Assembly: GCA_963765285.1 (NCBI GenBank)
Contig: CAVXVR010000003.1
Span: 1,178,001 to 1,242,000 of the forward strand
DNA from: CAVWZH01 sp963765285
GTDB taxonomy: Bacteria > Acidobacteriota > Terriglobia > Terriglobales > Acidobacteriaceae
Length of the DNA stretch: 64,000 bases
Direction: 5' to 3'
The notes beneath the pieces are model-generated. The model saw only the letters and a list, made by a program, of their open reading frames with translations, searched no databases and had not been told where the DNA came from. The first letter of the stretch is position 1, and every line of letters begins with the position of its first letter. Made by a program: the position numbers and the translations under genes. Below, piece by piece: positions 32,696 to 41,415 of this stretch.

Positions 32696-35395
32696 ATGAC
32701 GCAAGAAGAGATCAGGCTTGCAGAGTCAACCGCGCGGCGGAAGCATTGGAAGCGTTGGGGACCGTACTTAAGCGAGCGAGCCTGGGGCACGGTGCGTGAG
32801 GACTACAGTCCGCACGGCAACGCCTGGGAATATTTTCCTCATGACCAGGCTCGCTCGCGCGCTTACCGCTGGAATGAAGATGGAATAGCGGGGATCAGCG
32901 ATCGGCATCAATTTGTCTGCTTCGCTTTGGCCTTGTGGAATGAACGTGACCCGATCCTGAAAGAGCGGATCTTTGGCCTCGCGGGAAATGAGGGCAACCA
33001 TGGCGAGGACGTCAAGGAGTATTACTTCTACCTTGACTCCACCCCGACGCATTCCTACATGAAATATCTCTACAAGTACCCACAGGCTGAATTCCCCTAT
33101 GGCCTTTTGCTTGAAGAAAACCGGCGACGCGACAAAAGTCAGCCGGAATACGAATTACTCGATACCGGGGTGTTCCATGACAATCGATACTTCGATGTTT
33201 TGGTGGAGTACGCCAAGGCTGACGTCGAAGACATTCTGATCAGGATCACAGCCACAAACCGCGGTCCCGAGACCGCCAACCTGCGGCTGTTGCCCACGAT
33301 ATGGTTGCGCAATACCTGGTCGTGGGGAGATAACTGGCCAAAACCTGAGCTTCGCCAGGTTCACGCTGCACCCAACCCGAGCATTGAGCTGAATGCGCCC
33401 GGTCTTGGAAGGCGCTGGCTTTATTGCGAAGGCTCTCCGGAATTGTTGTTCACTGAGAATGAGACCAATGTTCAGCGATTGTTCGGAACTGGGAACCGCA
33501 CTCCTTACGCCAAAGACGGCATCAACGACTACATCGTGCACGGCAATAAGGATGCGGTCAACCCAAAGCACACTGGCACCAAAGCCGCGGCTCACTACTC
33601 TCTCACCCTCGGTGCAGGTGAGACGTTTATTGTCTGCCTGCGCCTGGCCAACGCCGACGTGAAGGGCATGGACGCCTTCGCTGGTTTCGACGAGATGTTT
33701 TCACTTCGCCAGCGCGAAGCCGACGAATTTTACGCCACCATCATCCCGCCGCACCTTTCAAACGATGCGCAGAATGTTATGCGGCAGGGGTTCGCCGGCA
33801 TGTTGTGGTCCAAGCAGTTCTACCATTATGTGATCACCGATTGGCTCAAGGGCGATGCCGGCAATCCTTCCCCTCCTCCGGAGCGCCGCAAAGGCCGGAA
33901 CCACGAATGGTGCCATCTCTACAACGCCGACGTGATTTCCATGCCCGACAAGTGGGAGTATCCCTGGTATGCGGCGTGGGACCTGGCATTTCACTGCGTA
34001 CCGCTGGCGCTGGTGGACTCCGATTTCGCCAAAGACCAGCTCACGCTGATGCTGCGCGAATGGTACATGCACCCCAACGGGCAGATCCCCGCTTACGAGT
34101 GGGCTTTCGGCGACGTGAATCCGCCGGTACACGCCTGGGCTGCATGGCGCGTCTACAAAATTGACAAGAAACGCCACGGCAAAGGCGACCGCGAATTTCT
34201 AAAGCGTGTATTTCATAAGCTGATGCTGAATTTCACCTGGTGGGTCAACCGCAAAGATGCCGGGGGCATGAACATTTTCCAGGGCGGCTTTCTTGGTCTG
34301 GATAACATCGGAGTGTTCGATCGCAGCGCTCCTTTGCCCACCGGCGGCTATATCGAGCAATCCGACGGCACCAGTTGGATGGCCATGTACACCCTGAATC
34401 TGCTGGCGATCGCCATGGAATTGGCTAACGAGGACACCGCCTACCAGGACGTCGCCAGCAAGTTCTGGGAGCACTTCATCTACATTGCCAACGCCATGAC
34501 CCACCGCGGCGACGACAGCATGGGATTGTGGGATAAAGAGGACGGATTTTTCTACGACGTTCTGAAACTGCCTGACGGTTCGCAATTCCCCATGAAGATC
34601 CGGTCCATGGTGGGGCTGATTCCGTTATTCGCGGTCGAAACACTGGAACCCTATGCGCTCGACAGGCTGCCGGAATTCAAGCGGCGGATGGAATGGTTCA
34701 TCGAAAACCGTCGCGACCTGACCGCCAACGTCGCCTGCATGGACGAGCCGGGCCGCGGCGAACGCCGTCTGCTCTCCATCGCCAACGAGGAGCAATTGCG
34801 CGACATCCTCAAATACATGCTGGATGAGCGTGAATTCCTTTCGCCCTACGGCATACGCGCGTTGTCGCGTGTCCATCTGGAACATCCCTACGTGCTCAAC
34901 GTGCGCGATATGGACCATCGCGTCGACTATGAACCGGGCGAATCCACCACCGGATTGTTTGGCGGCAACTCAAACTGGCGCGGTCCCATCTGGTTTCCAG
35001 TAAACTTTCTATTGATCGAGTCGCTGCAGAAGTTTCATCACTACCTGGGAGAAAAATTCCAGGTCGAGTGCCCTACCGGGTCCGGAAAAATGATGACTCT
35101 GTGGGAAGTTGCCGGCGAACTTTCGCGCCGGTTGACCAGCATCTTTTTGCGTGACCAAGGCGGGAACGGCCGGCGTCCGGTTTTTGGCGATCTCGAAAAA
35201 TTTCAGACCGACCCCCACTGGCGCGACCTGGTGCTCTTCCACGAATATTTCCACGGAGACTCAGGCAGAGGAGTCGGCGCCAATCACCAGACTGGATGGA
35301 CCGGCATTGTCACCAAACTGATCCAGCAGAGCGGCGAGTCTCGCCAACCTAAGAAACACGAGACGGTTTCAGTGTCCAAAGTATCCGCGGATTGA
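32696..35395 (+). CDS. GH63-like / MGH1-type glycoside hydrolase
   Basis: An 899-residue cytoplasmic protein with no signal peptide. It starts MTQEEIRLAESTARRKHWKR and has RWGPYLSERAWGTVREDYSP, an N-terminal beta-rich part and an (alpha/alpha)6-barrel part. The barrel includes WEYPWYAAWDLAFHCVPLAL (candidate catalytic Asp), GGFLGLDNIGVFDRS, EQSDGTSWMAMYTLNLLAIA and NSNWRGPIWFPVNFLLIESL. This matches large bacterial glucosidase/mannosylglycerate-hydrolase-like GH63 proteins. The substrate is probably an alpha-glucoside or a compatible solute (inference). The start is well supported by ggaga upstream. It stands alone. Confidence 0.85.
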   Translation: MTQEEIRLAESTARRKHWKRWGPYLSERAWGTVREDYSPHGNAWEYFPHDQARSRAYRWNEDGIAGISDRHQFVCFALALWNERDPILKERIFGLAGNEGNHGEDVKEYYFYLDSTPTHSYMKYLYKYPQAEFPYGLLLEENRRRDKSQPEYELLDTGVFHDNRYFDVLVEYAKADVEDILIRITATNRGPETANLRLLPTIWLRNTWSWGDNWPKPELRQVHAAPNPSIELNAPGLGRRWLYCEGSPELLFTENETNVQRLFGTGNRTPYAKDGINDYIVHGNKDAVNPKHTGTKAAAHYSLTLGAGETFIVCLRLANADVKGMDAFAGFDEMFSLRQREADEFYATIIPPHLSNDAQNVMRQGFAGMLWSKQFYHYVITDWLKGDAGNPSPPPERRKGRNHEWCHLYNADVISMPDKWEYPWYAAWDLAFHCVPLALVDSDFAKDQLTLMLREWYMHPNGQIPAYEWAFGDVNPPVHAWAAWRVYKIDKKRHGKGDREFLKRVFHKLMLNFTWWVNRKDAGGMNIFQGGFLGLDNIGVFDRSAPLPTGGYIEQSDGTSWMAMYTLNLLAIAMELANEDTAYQDVASKFWEHFIYIANAMTHRGDDSMGLWDKEDGFFYDVLKLPDGSQFPMKIRSMVGLIPLFAVETLEPYALDRLPEFKRRMEWFIENRRDLTANVACMDEPGRGERRLLSIANEEQLRDILKYMLDEREFLSPYGIRALSRVHLEHPYVLNVRDMDHRVDYEPGESTTGLFGGNSNWRGPIWFPVNFLLIESLQKFHHYLGEKFQVECPTGSGKMMTLWEVAGELSRRLTSIFLRDQGGNGRRPVFGDLEKFQTDPHWRDLVLFHEYFHGDSGRGVGANHQTGWTGIVTKLIQQSGESRQPKKHETVSVSKVSAD

Positions 35396-35439
35396 AATAG
35401 CCCGAGAACTGCCGGCGACGTCTCGATTCTTCGGTTGAA

Positions 35440-35512
35440 AAATCTGTCATCCTGAGCGAAGTTTGATCTTCGCAAAAGCGAAGATCAAATGCAGTCGAAG
35501 GACCCCGGCACG
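35440..35512. repeat. Hairpin inside a TCATCCTGAGCGAAG-type dispersed repeat
   Basis: gtcatcctgagcgaag leads into tttgatcttcgc (35462-35473), loop aaaa and gcgaagatcaaa, a perfect 12-bp stem, and then gcagtcgaaggaccccgg. The TCATCCTGAGCGAAG...GTCGAAGGA framework resembles a repeat widespread in acidobacterial intergenic DNA. It lies between convergent genes and could also act as a terminator, though no T-run follows. Confidence 0.55.
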
Positions 35513-35598
35513 TCATAGTCCTCCCGCCTGTTTCAAGGCGTTCTCAACGTGCTTCATGACGGCTGCGAGACAAGTCTGCGGGAGCGATCGCTGCAGAC

Positions 35599-36885
35599 TC
35601 ACCGCCCGTTGCGCGGGCAGTTCTCTTCCAGCCGAACCCGCTTCACGCCGAATGCCAGAATTCTCGCTGGAATATCTCGTAACAGCGGTATCGCAAAGAA
35701 CGCCCGAACCGGCCAGGGTATGCGGGTCACAGTTTGCCCACGCAATGCCCTGGCCAAGACCTGGTTCTGCAGAGTGGACTGAATCGTCTGGATTGCCCGC
35801 GTGGGCCATTCCCGCGCCTGCTGCACTTTCGCAAGATCACTCACTTGCAACTGACCTGTCTTGAGTGGTCCAGTCAGCAGGTTCGCGGTTACCACCGCAT
35901 CCTGGACGGCATAGTTGATCCCAACGCCGCCAACCGGAGACATTACGTGCGCCGCGTCGCCGATCAACAGCAGGCCGGGCTTGAACCAGAGTGGGCAGCG
36001 ACTGGATTCCACTGACAAAAGCGAGAACTGGTGCCAGTCGGTGAGGGTCTTCACGTGTTCCGCAAGATGAGGTTCAATTCCCGCAATCGACTGGCGCAGG
36101 GATTCCAATCCCGCAGCCCGCAACTCTTGATAACCGCCTTTAGGGAATACGTATCCCACCTGCCAATAATCAAAGCGGTCGAACACGGCCAGCATTCGTC
36201 CCCCGCCGAACCCGCCCAGCACCCGGCCCTCGGCCTCGGGAAGGTCCCCGGGGATGTGGGGCAAGCGGAACCACAGAATGTCCATGGGCGCAGAGGTCTT
36301 GATTGGCTCGAACCCGGCCAGATGACGGAGTTTCGAAAATCGTCCGTCGGCTCCCACGGTGAGCGTGGCCCGCAACTCATGCATCCCATCGGCACCCAGA
36401 TAACGCACACCGCGTACTTGGCCATCTTCCTCGACCAGTTGCTCGACGTTCGCTCTCATCATCAGCTTAAAATCCGGATACTTAGCCGCCTCGGCAGCCA
36501 AAAATTCGAGAAAGCGTACTTGCGGGACCAGCAGGATGTAAGGGAACCTGGTTTTGAGCCGGCGGAAATCAATCGGCCTGAAACTGCTATTTGCCAACCG
36601 AATAATGGGGCCATAAATCTTGGCGTGGCGGAGCTGGTGCAAGGGTTCAGCGAGGCCGAGCTGATCCAGAATCTCGAGCGTCGAGGGATGGATCGTGTCC
36701 CCGCGAAAATCGCGGTCGAAGTCCTTGTGCTGTTCGAGAAGGGTGACGGGCACACCCCGGCGAGCCAGAAGAAGTGCCAGCATCATCCCGGCCGGGCCTC
36801 CGCCCACGACGCAGCAAGTGGTCGGAGAATCACGAACGGCTTCAACTGGGGCGGAAGCAGTATCAGGCGTCAAGACAGTGGACAT
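35599..36885 (-). CDS. FAD-dependent monooxygenase (PHBH/UbiH-type)
   Basis: The 428-residue protein starts MSTVLTPDTASAPVEAVRDS and has the dinucleotide motif CCVVGGGPAGMMLALLLARR, a DG-type middle motif (TLTVGADGRFSKLRHLAGF) and the GD motif GLLLIGDAAHVMSPVGGVGI. RGDTIHPSTLEIL is typical of aromatic-hydroxylase-like enzymes. It would use NAD(P)H and O2 to hydroxylate an aromatic or polyketide-like substrate that I cannot name. The open frame begins at 36990, but ATG 36885 matches the usual short leader. It is followed on the same strand-side by no tight partner. Confidence 0.85.
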   Translation of the reverse strand: MSTVLTPDTASAPVEAVRDSPTTCCVVGGGPAGMMLALLLARRGVPVTLLEQHKDFDRDFRGDTIHPSTLEILDQLGLAEPLHQLRHAKIYGPIIRLANSSFRPIDFRRLKTRFPYILLVPQVRFLEFLAAEAAKYPDFKLMMRANVEQLVEEDGQVRGVRYLGADGMHELRATLTVGADGRFSKLRHLAGFEPIKTSAPMDILWFRLPHIPGDLPEAEGRVLGGFGGGRMLAVFDRFDYWQVGYVFPKGGYQELRAAGLESLRQSIAGIEPHLAEHVKTLTDWHQFSLLSVESSRCPLWFKPGLLLIGDAAHVMSPVGGVGINYAVQDAVVTANLLTGPLKTGQLQVSDLAKVQQAREWPTRAIQTIQSTLQNQVLARALRGQTVTRIPWPVRAFFAIPLLRDIPARILAFGVKRVRLEENCPRNGR

Positions 36886-37032
36886 ACAGGGAGTGTCCTT
36901 CGTCTCGGAATGAAAAAGCTCTCGGCAATATACCCAACCCGGAGCCCGCGAGTCGAGCCTTGAACAGCACGGCGCAAATCTCTTAACCACCGCGCAGGCT
37001 GGTTGTACGCCAATGAGTCCCTGACTGAAATC

Positions 37033-37719
37033 TCAGCCCCTGCCATATACCGGGATCACCGCGCCGTTTACGTCTTTGCCTGCATCTCCGGCAAGCCAAA
37101 TCATCAGGCTCGCGATGTTGGCCGGCTGCACCCACTCGGAAAACCTGGCATTCGCCATCGCCTTGCGGTTGGCCGGGGTATCTATAGTGCCCGGCAGAAT
37201 TACGTTGGCGGTCATGCCCGCATCTTTGTTTTCGGCTGCCACGGTTCTGATCAAAGAAACCATCGCGGCCTTCGATGCGCTATACGCACCCACGCCCGGC
37301 CCCGGATCCACCGCCGCCCGGCTGGCGATTGCAATGACGCGGCCATTCCCGGCTTTGCGCAAGTGCGGAATCACCGCGCGCAAAAGTTGAAAAGCGCTGT
37401 TCACGTTCAGATCGAACATGCGCTGGAACGTGGCGTCGTCGGTCTCCGCAATCGACTGCCCACCCGCAAACCCTCCGACCGTGTGCGCGATCACGTCCAG
37501 CTTCCCGAAACGTGCCACCACCTGCTCCACCAGAGCATTGACGCCTTCGCGAGTTGAAAGATCGGCTGCCAGCGCCGTGAAGTTCGCCCGGCTGAATTTG
37601 GAGTGCTGGATCTTGCGCGATGTGCCAATTACGATCGCGCCGGCATCCAGAAACGCCTGCGTTACGAATGTTCCTAGGCCACCATCGGCCCCGGTGACCA
37701 AAACGACCTTACCCTGCAT
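37033..37719 (-). CDS. Short-chain dehydrogenase/reductase
   Basis: Starts MQGKVVLVTGADGGLGTFVT with the cofactor motif TGxxGGLG and a good ribosome-binding site (aggagc) in front. The catalytic set is Ser in AIASRAAVD, Tyr and Lys in GVGAYSASKAAM, and Asn in LNVNSAFQLL. The protein is 228 residues, normal for a classical SDR. The substrate is unknown. It precedes the FAD monooxygenase on the same strand with a gap near 150 bases, so a shared pathway is possible but not shown. Confidence 0.88.
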   Translation of the reverse strand: MQGKVVLVTGADGGLGTFVTQAFLDAGAIVIGTSRKIQHSKFSRANFTALAADLSTREGVNALVEQVVARFGKLDVIAHTVGGFAGGQSIAETDDATFQRMFDLNVNSAFQLLRAVIPHLRKAGNGRVIAIASRAAVDPGPGVGAYSASKAAMVSLIRTVAAENKDAGMTANVILPGTIDTPANRKAMANARFSEWVQPANIASLMIWLAGDAGKDVNGAVIPVYGRG

Positions 37720-37997
37720 GGCCTGCTCCTGGTGTGCCCGGTCGGGCGCTTTAATTTTCAATTCCGTTTGGGTTGACCGTCCGACTCCTGCATCCGTCAA
37801 AGGTTACGCTCCCGCCGCGAGACAGGAAAGCTCCTCCGACTACCTCGTGCTCAGGCGCCGCGCGTACAAAGGTGAAGCAGATTTTGACCTTTCGGGGCTG
37901 GAACTTCTTTCTGCCTGGCGCATCTTATGGCCCAGGATTGTGTCCCATCGACAATTACGGTCGAGGCATCGAAGTTTCCGTGGACACAAGAGGTGAC

Positions 37998-38453
37998 ATG
38001 AAAAACTTCGGATTCTTGTTGCTTTCACTTGCAATTTTAGGCACACCCGTTCTGTTCGCAGCGGACAACCTCAAACTCAATTCTCATCTTGATTATTCGA
38101 GCGACAGCCACGATGGGCCGCTCATCACCGGAGAGAATCTGCAAAACGGCTTCGTCGCCGGCAAACCCAACTACGTGATCATCTACGCCGAAGGATGTTT
38201 CAACTCCAAACACCAGGCGCGCCGCACAGTTGATCTGTACAACAAATACCGGGGAAAGGTGAACTTCGTGGTCATCGATCTGGACCTGCAATCTTCGCCA
38301 GCGCAACAGGAACTGGTGAAACGTTATTACAAAGGCTATATTCCTCACGTGGTGGTGCTGAGCAAAACGGGCGAGGCCCTTTATAACGCATCAGGGGAAG
38401 TAGAATCGCAGCGGATCGAGAGTATCTTTGAGCGTTCTCTGACCCCAGAATAG
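37998..38453 (+). CDS. Secreted thioredoxin-fold protein without a CxxC motif
   Basis: The 151-residue protein has a signal peptide (MKNFGFLLLSLAILGTPVLF-AAD) and a thioredoxin-like core: PNYVIIYAEGCFNSKHQARR, VDLYNKYRGKVNFVVIDLDL, YIPHVVVLSKTGEALYNASG. At the position of the redox CxxC only one Cys remains (EGCFNSK), so disulfide exchange is unlikely and a binding or chaperone role is possible. The cis-Pro region (YIPHVV) is kept. The start ATG follows aggtg. The frame extends upstream but without a plausible sequence. Confidence 0.75.
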   Translation: MKNFGFLLLSLAILGTPVLFAADNLKLNSHLDYSSDSHDGPLITGENLQNGFVAGKPNYVIIYAEGCFNSKHQARRTVDLYNKYRGKVNFVVIDLDLQSSPAQQELVKRYYKGYIPHVVVLSKTGEALYNASGEVESQRIESIFERSLTPE

Positions 38454-38494
38454 GATTGAAGAAGCGGTCTTGGCGGAGACGAAATTGCGGAAAC

Positions 38495-38588
38495 TGGCGG
38501 AGAGGGAGGGATTCGAACCCTCGATACAGGTGTTAGCCCGTATAACGGTTTAGCAAACCGCCGCCTTCAGCCACTCGGCCACCTCTCC
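38495..38588 (-). tRNA. tRNA-Ser (anticodon GCU)
   Basis: On the minus strand the gene begins GGAGAGGTGGCCGAGTGG and folds with acceptor GGAGAGG/CCTCTCC, a D-arm, anticodon loop TTGCTAA (anticodon GCT), a long variable arm of class II type and T-arm GAGGG-TTCGAAT-CCCTC. The terminal CCA is encoded at 38495-38497. It reads AGC/AGU serine codons. It lies alone between protein genes. Confidence 0.97.
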
Positions 38589-38860
38589 GGCGTGTGCGGC
38601 CTCAGTTTACCACTTCCGGCCGGGCTCGGGATTCCGCGCCAGCAAAACCCTCGACTTCCAAGCCTCGTAAGCCTGTGTTGAAGGGCACGCGAAGGGTACG
38701 TGACCGTTCCAGAATCCCATCCCTGAGCCGATTTCCATCAATCGGTGGTTGCGAAATTAACAATCGGTTAACCATCCCGCAATGTTCCTGAAACAAAGCC
38801 CGTGTCAACTTCTAGGCGGAGTTGTGCGTGCACTCGCCTTACGCCAGTACGTTAAAACCC

Positions 38861-39592
38861 ATGGGCGGAATGGTCTCTCAGAGCGAATATCTACCGGGCG
38901 TTGTCGAACAACCTCTGATTTTCGTGGTCGAGGACGACATCGACATCGCCGGACTCATTTGTCATCATTTGAATGGCGCGGGCTATCGCACTCGCTGGTT
39001 CTCAAGCGCATCGGGAGTAATCGATGAGGCGATCAGAAACCAGCCTTCGGTGTTCCTGCTGGATGTCATGATTCCCGGATGCGACGGCTTTGAGCTGTGC
39101 GGCCGGATTCGCGGCACCAAGGCACTGGCGCGCACGCGAATCGTCTTTCTGACGGCCAAGTCAAGCGAGGCGGATCGAGTCCGCGGATTGGAAACCGGCG
39201 GCGACGACTACATTGTCAAGCCCTTCAGTCCGCGCGAGGTTCTAGCCAGAGTGCGCAACGTGCTTCGCGGCGCCAGTGAACCGTCGCGCATGTTGCATAT
39301 CGGTGACCTGGAGATCGATGGCGACGCCATGACCATCACGGTCCGGGGCAAGCCGGTGCTCACCACAACCCGTGAGTTCTACCTGCTGGAATATCTTGCG
39401 CGCAACGCTGCGCGCGTCTTCACTCGTGACCAATTGCTCGATGCAGTCTGGTCCGAAGGCTCATTTGTGACCCAGCGCTCCGTGGACGTCTATATTCGGC
39501 GTTTGCGCGAAAAGATCGAGGCCGATCCCGACAATCCTACCTACCTGAAGACGATCCGTGGTGTGGGGTATCGCTTCGACGCGCCCAAATAG
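38861..39592 (+). CDS. OmpR/PhoB-family response regulator
   Basis: A 243-residue regulator with a full receiver domain: FVVEDDIDIAG (acid pair), LLDVMIPGCDGFEL (phosphoacceptor Asp), VFLTAKS (Thr) and DDYIVKPFSP (Lys). It has a C-terminal winged helix: LTTTREFYLLEYLARNAARV, RSVDVYIRRLREKIEADPDN, TIRGVGYRFD. It ends just before and converges on the phoU gene, suggesting a PhoB-like phosphate-starvation regulator, although no phoR or pst genes are in view. The start may be 38861 or 38870. Confidence 0.88.
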   Translation: MGGMVSQSEYLPGVVEQPLIFVVEDDIDIAGLICHHLNGAGYRTRWFSSASGVIDEAIRNQPSVFLLDVMIPGCDGFELCGRIRGTKALARTRIVFLTAKSSEADRVRGLETGGDDYIVKPFSPREVLARVRNVLRGASEPSRMLHIGDLEIDGDAMTITVRGKPVLTTTREFYLLEYLARNAARVFTRDQLLDAVWSEGSFVTQRSVDVYIRRLREKIEADPDNPTYLKTIRGVGYRFDAPK

Positions 39593-39619
39593 CGGAAGAT
39601 GGCTGTTACCCGGAGCCTT

Positions 39620-40291
39620 CTACGCTTCCATCTTGCGCCGTTTTGCCTCGTGACGTAGGCTGCGGCCTTCCACCAGATGGTAAATTTCCTCTGCCAGGTT
39701 CTTGGTGTGATCGCCGGCTCGTTCGAACGCCTGGGCGACAAACAGCAGGTTGGTACTGTATTCCCGCCCCTCCCGATCCATCGCTTCCAGATGGCGCCGG
39801 AACAAAGCATGGCAAGTCTGGTCAAGGCGCGAATCGGCTTGCAAAACCCAGGCAGCCGATTCGACTTCGCGACGCGTGAAGCCGTCGTGGACCCGTTCGA
39901 GCATTTCCTGCAGGACTGCCGCCATGGCTTTCAGGTCGCGGCTGTCCTGCTTTTGCAGGCCTGGCACAAGCCCGCGCAACCGCTTGGTTGCGGACCAGGC
40001 CAGGTCCCCAATGCGCTCCAAATCAATGATGAACTTCAGGCAAGCCAGTAGTTCGCCCGCTTCAGACTCGGTGACCTGGGTAATGGCCCCGGCGATGTTC
40101 TCATCGACCGACCGCTCGATCCGGTCCAGCTCCTTCTCGCAGTCCTTCACCGCCATGAGGGCCATTTTCGAAGCGCCCCCGATGAAATCGCCGCAGTTGA
40201 ATACGGCATCTCGTGCGACGAGACAGGCTTGCTGGATTTGGCGCTTCAGTGCCGTGGTGGATTCCGGCTCTTTGCTGGCAGCTTTCTTCAT
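39620..40291 (-). CDS. phoU: PhoU-family phosphate signalling protein
   Basis: A 223-residue all-helical protein with two PhoU repeats. It shows the metal-binding type helices KELDRIERSVDENIA, LKFIIDLERIGDLAWSATKR, HDGFTRREVESAAWVLQADS and FVAQAFERAGDHTKNLAEEI. PhoU restrains the PhoR kinase and the Pst transporter when phosphate is plentiful. ATG 40291 (MKKAASKEPES) is chosen over the longer frame. Convergence with a PhoB-type regulator agrees with the call. Confidence 0.85.
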   Translation of the reverse strand: MKKAASKEPESTTALKRQIQQACLVARDAVFNCGDFIGGASKMALMAVKDCEKELDRIERSVDENIAGAITQVTESEAGELLACLKFIIDLERIGDLAWSATKRLRGLVPGLQKQDSRDLKAMAAVLQEMLERVHDGFTRREVESAAWVLQADSRLDQTCHALFRRHLEAMDREGREYSTNLLFVAQAFERAGDHTKNLAEEIYHLVEGRSLRHEAKRRKMEA

Positions 40292-40398
40292 TTTGCCCAA
40301 TCGCGCCCCGCCTTCGACGCATGGCTCAGCATCGGAAGACAGCACGGAGCCAGCATAAGCTTTGTCCGCGGACGGAGTACAGGTGCCGAATCCAAATC

Positions 40399-41067
40399 TC
40401 AGAGAGACGCCGGTTTAGCGCCGTCCGGGCGGCGTCGCAGCTTACCCCAGAGCCCGACGACGCCGGTCCCTACCAGGAGCAGCGAAGAGGGTTCGGGCAC
40501 TGCGGCTAGGGTGCTGCCTACGTTTACATTGCTAATGCCCAGTTGATTGCTCGCTCCTTTGAACACCACCGACCCGGCGTCGCCTGCAAAGGGCAACGGA
40601 ACAAACGTCCAGGTGCAATAAGTCACTCCGCAAGCACCGCCGGAATTTGGCGAGAGAGTAATCGAGGCGAGGATGTTTCCCGTGCCATTGGCCCCGCTCC
40701 ATACCGTCACCGTTGCCGAGGCTCCGGCCGCAAAGAAGAAGCTCAGTCCGCCGCTAAAGCCACCGGTAGCGTTCATAACCCCCGGAGTTGTTCCCGAGAA
40801 AAAGATCGCCGAGCCACCGTGAGGTTCCACAAAACCACCGCTGCCACCTTGTAGGTATGACCGTATGGCCAGGGTGTTCGAGGAAAATGTCAGACCGTAA
40901 TTCAGGCCCTTGGTAGACCCGAAGCCACCGGTGCCGCCGTTATAGAAGTTCTGCACCGGCTCCTGGTCTTTCAAGCCGAGAAAGTTGAGCTGGATGCCGG
41001 AGGCGTGGGCTTGCAGACCTGCACATAGGAGAAACAGAGCACATCGCAGCAATGCAATTCTAGGCAT
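40399..41067 (-). CDS. PEP-CTERM sorting-domain protein
   Basis: A 222-residue secreted protein with a signal peptide (MPRIALLRCALFLLCAGLQA-HA) and a glycine-rich beta domain (GGTGGFGSTKGLNYGLTFSS, GFSGGLSFFFAAGASATVTV). It has a C-terminal VPEPSSLLLVGTGVVGLWGK plus LRRR, the PEP motif, hydrophobic span and basic end recognised by exosortase. Such proteins are usually linked with exopolysaccharide and biofilm; no exosortase is in the window. The start is backed by ggaggaag. Confidence 0.88.
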   Translation of the reverse strand: MPRIALLRCALFLLCAGLQAHASGIQLNFLGLKDQEPVQNFYNGGTGGFGSTKGLNYGLTFSSNTLAIRSYLQGGSGGFVEPHGGSAIFFSGTTPGVMNATGGFSGGLSFFFAAGASATVTVWSGANGTGNILASITLSPNSGGACGVTYCTWTFVPLPFAGDAGSVVFKGASNQLGISNVNVGSTLAAVPEPSSLLLVGTGVVGLWGKLRRRPDGAKPASL

Positions 41068-41415
41068 AACTTCCTCCACAGCATGAAGATTGCCGCCTGG
41101 CAGCTCCTGAAGTGGCGAAAAGTGCTGTTCTCCGGCGTGGAGTTAATAAATACACGGCAATTGTTACGAGGAGATTACAGGAGCGTTAAATTCACTTGGA
41201 TGGCCCGTGTCGTGGCGCTTTCCGTGGTTTCACCGGCACGACCGGCGGTCTCGCCGATGATTGTCCGATCGAGCAGGTGAAGCTCACCGCCCGCGGGGTT
41301 TGTAATTGTTACAAACCCGTTACTAACAGGTTAAATCTGCGAGACAATCGCGGAACTGCACTGTTTCCCTTCTGGATTTTTCGATACCCTACCGCATTCT
41401 AGTGCCGTTGGGAAT
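41068..41415. other. Intergenic region with operator-like sites
   Basis: About 350 bases divergent between the PEP-CTERM gene and the first TMTC-like gene. It holds the inverted repeat at 41296-41318 and a second aattgttac at 41159-41167. No coding frame is convincing. Confidence 0.5.
41296..41318. promoter_or_regulatory. Perfect 10-bp inverted repeat, probable operator
   Basis: gggtttgtaa-ttg-ttacaaaccc is a perfect inverted repeat with a 3-bp centre, about 100 bases upstream of the first TMTC-like gene. Symmetry and A+T centre suit a dimeric regulator site. Half of it, attgttac, recurs at 41160-41167 and at 50520-50527, upstream of other envelope genes. Confidence 0.5.

Noticed and set aside
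38495..38588. Possible selenocysteine tRNA near the Sec candidate
   Set aside because: The anticodon is GCT (serine), not TCA, and the arm lengths fit ordinary tRNA-Ser.
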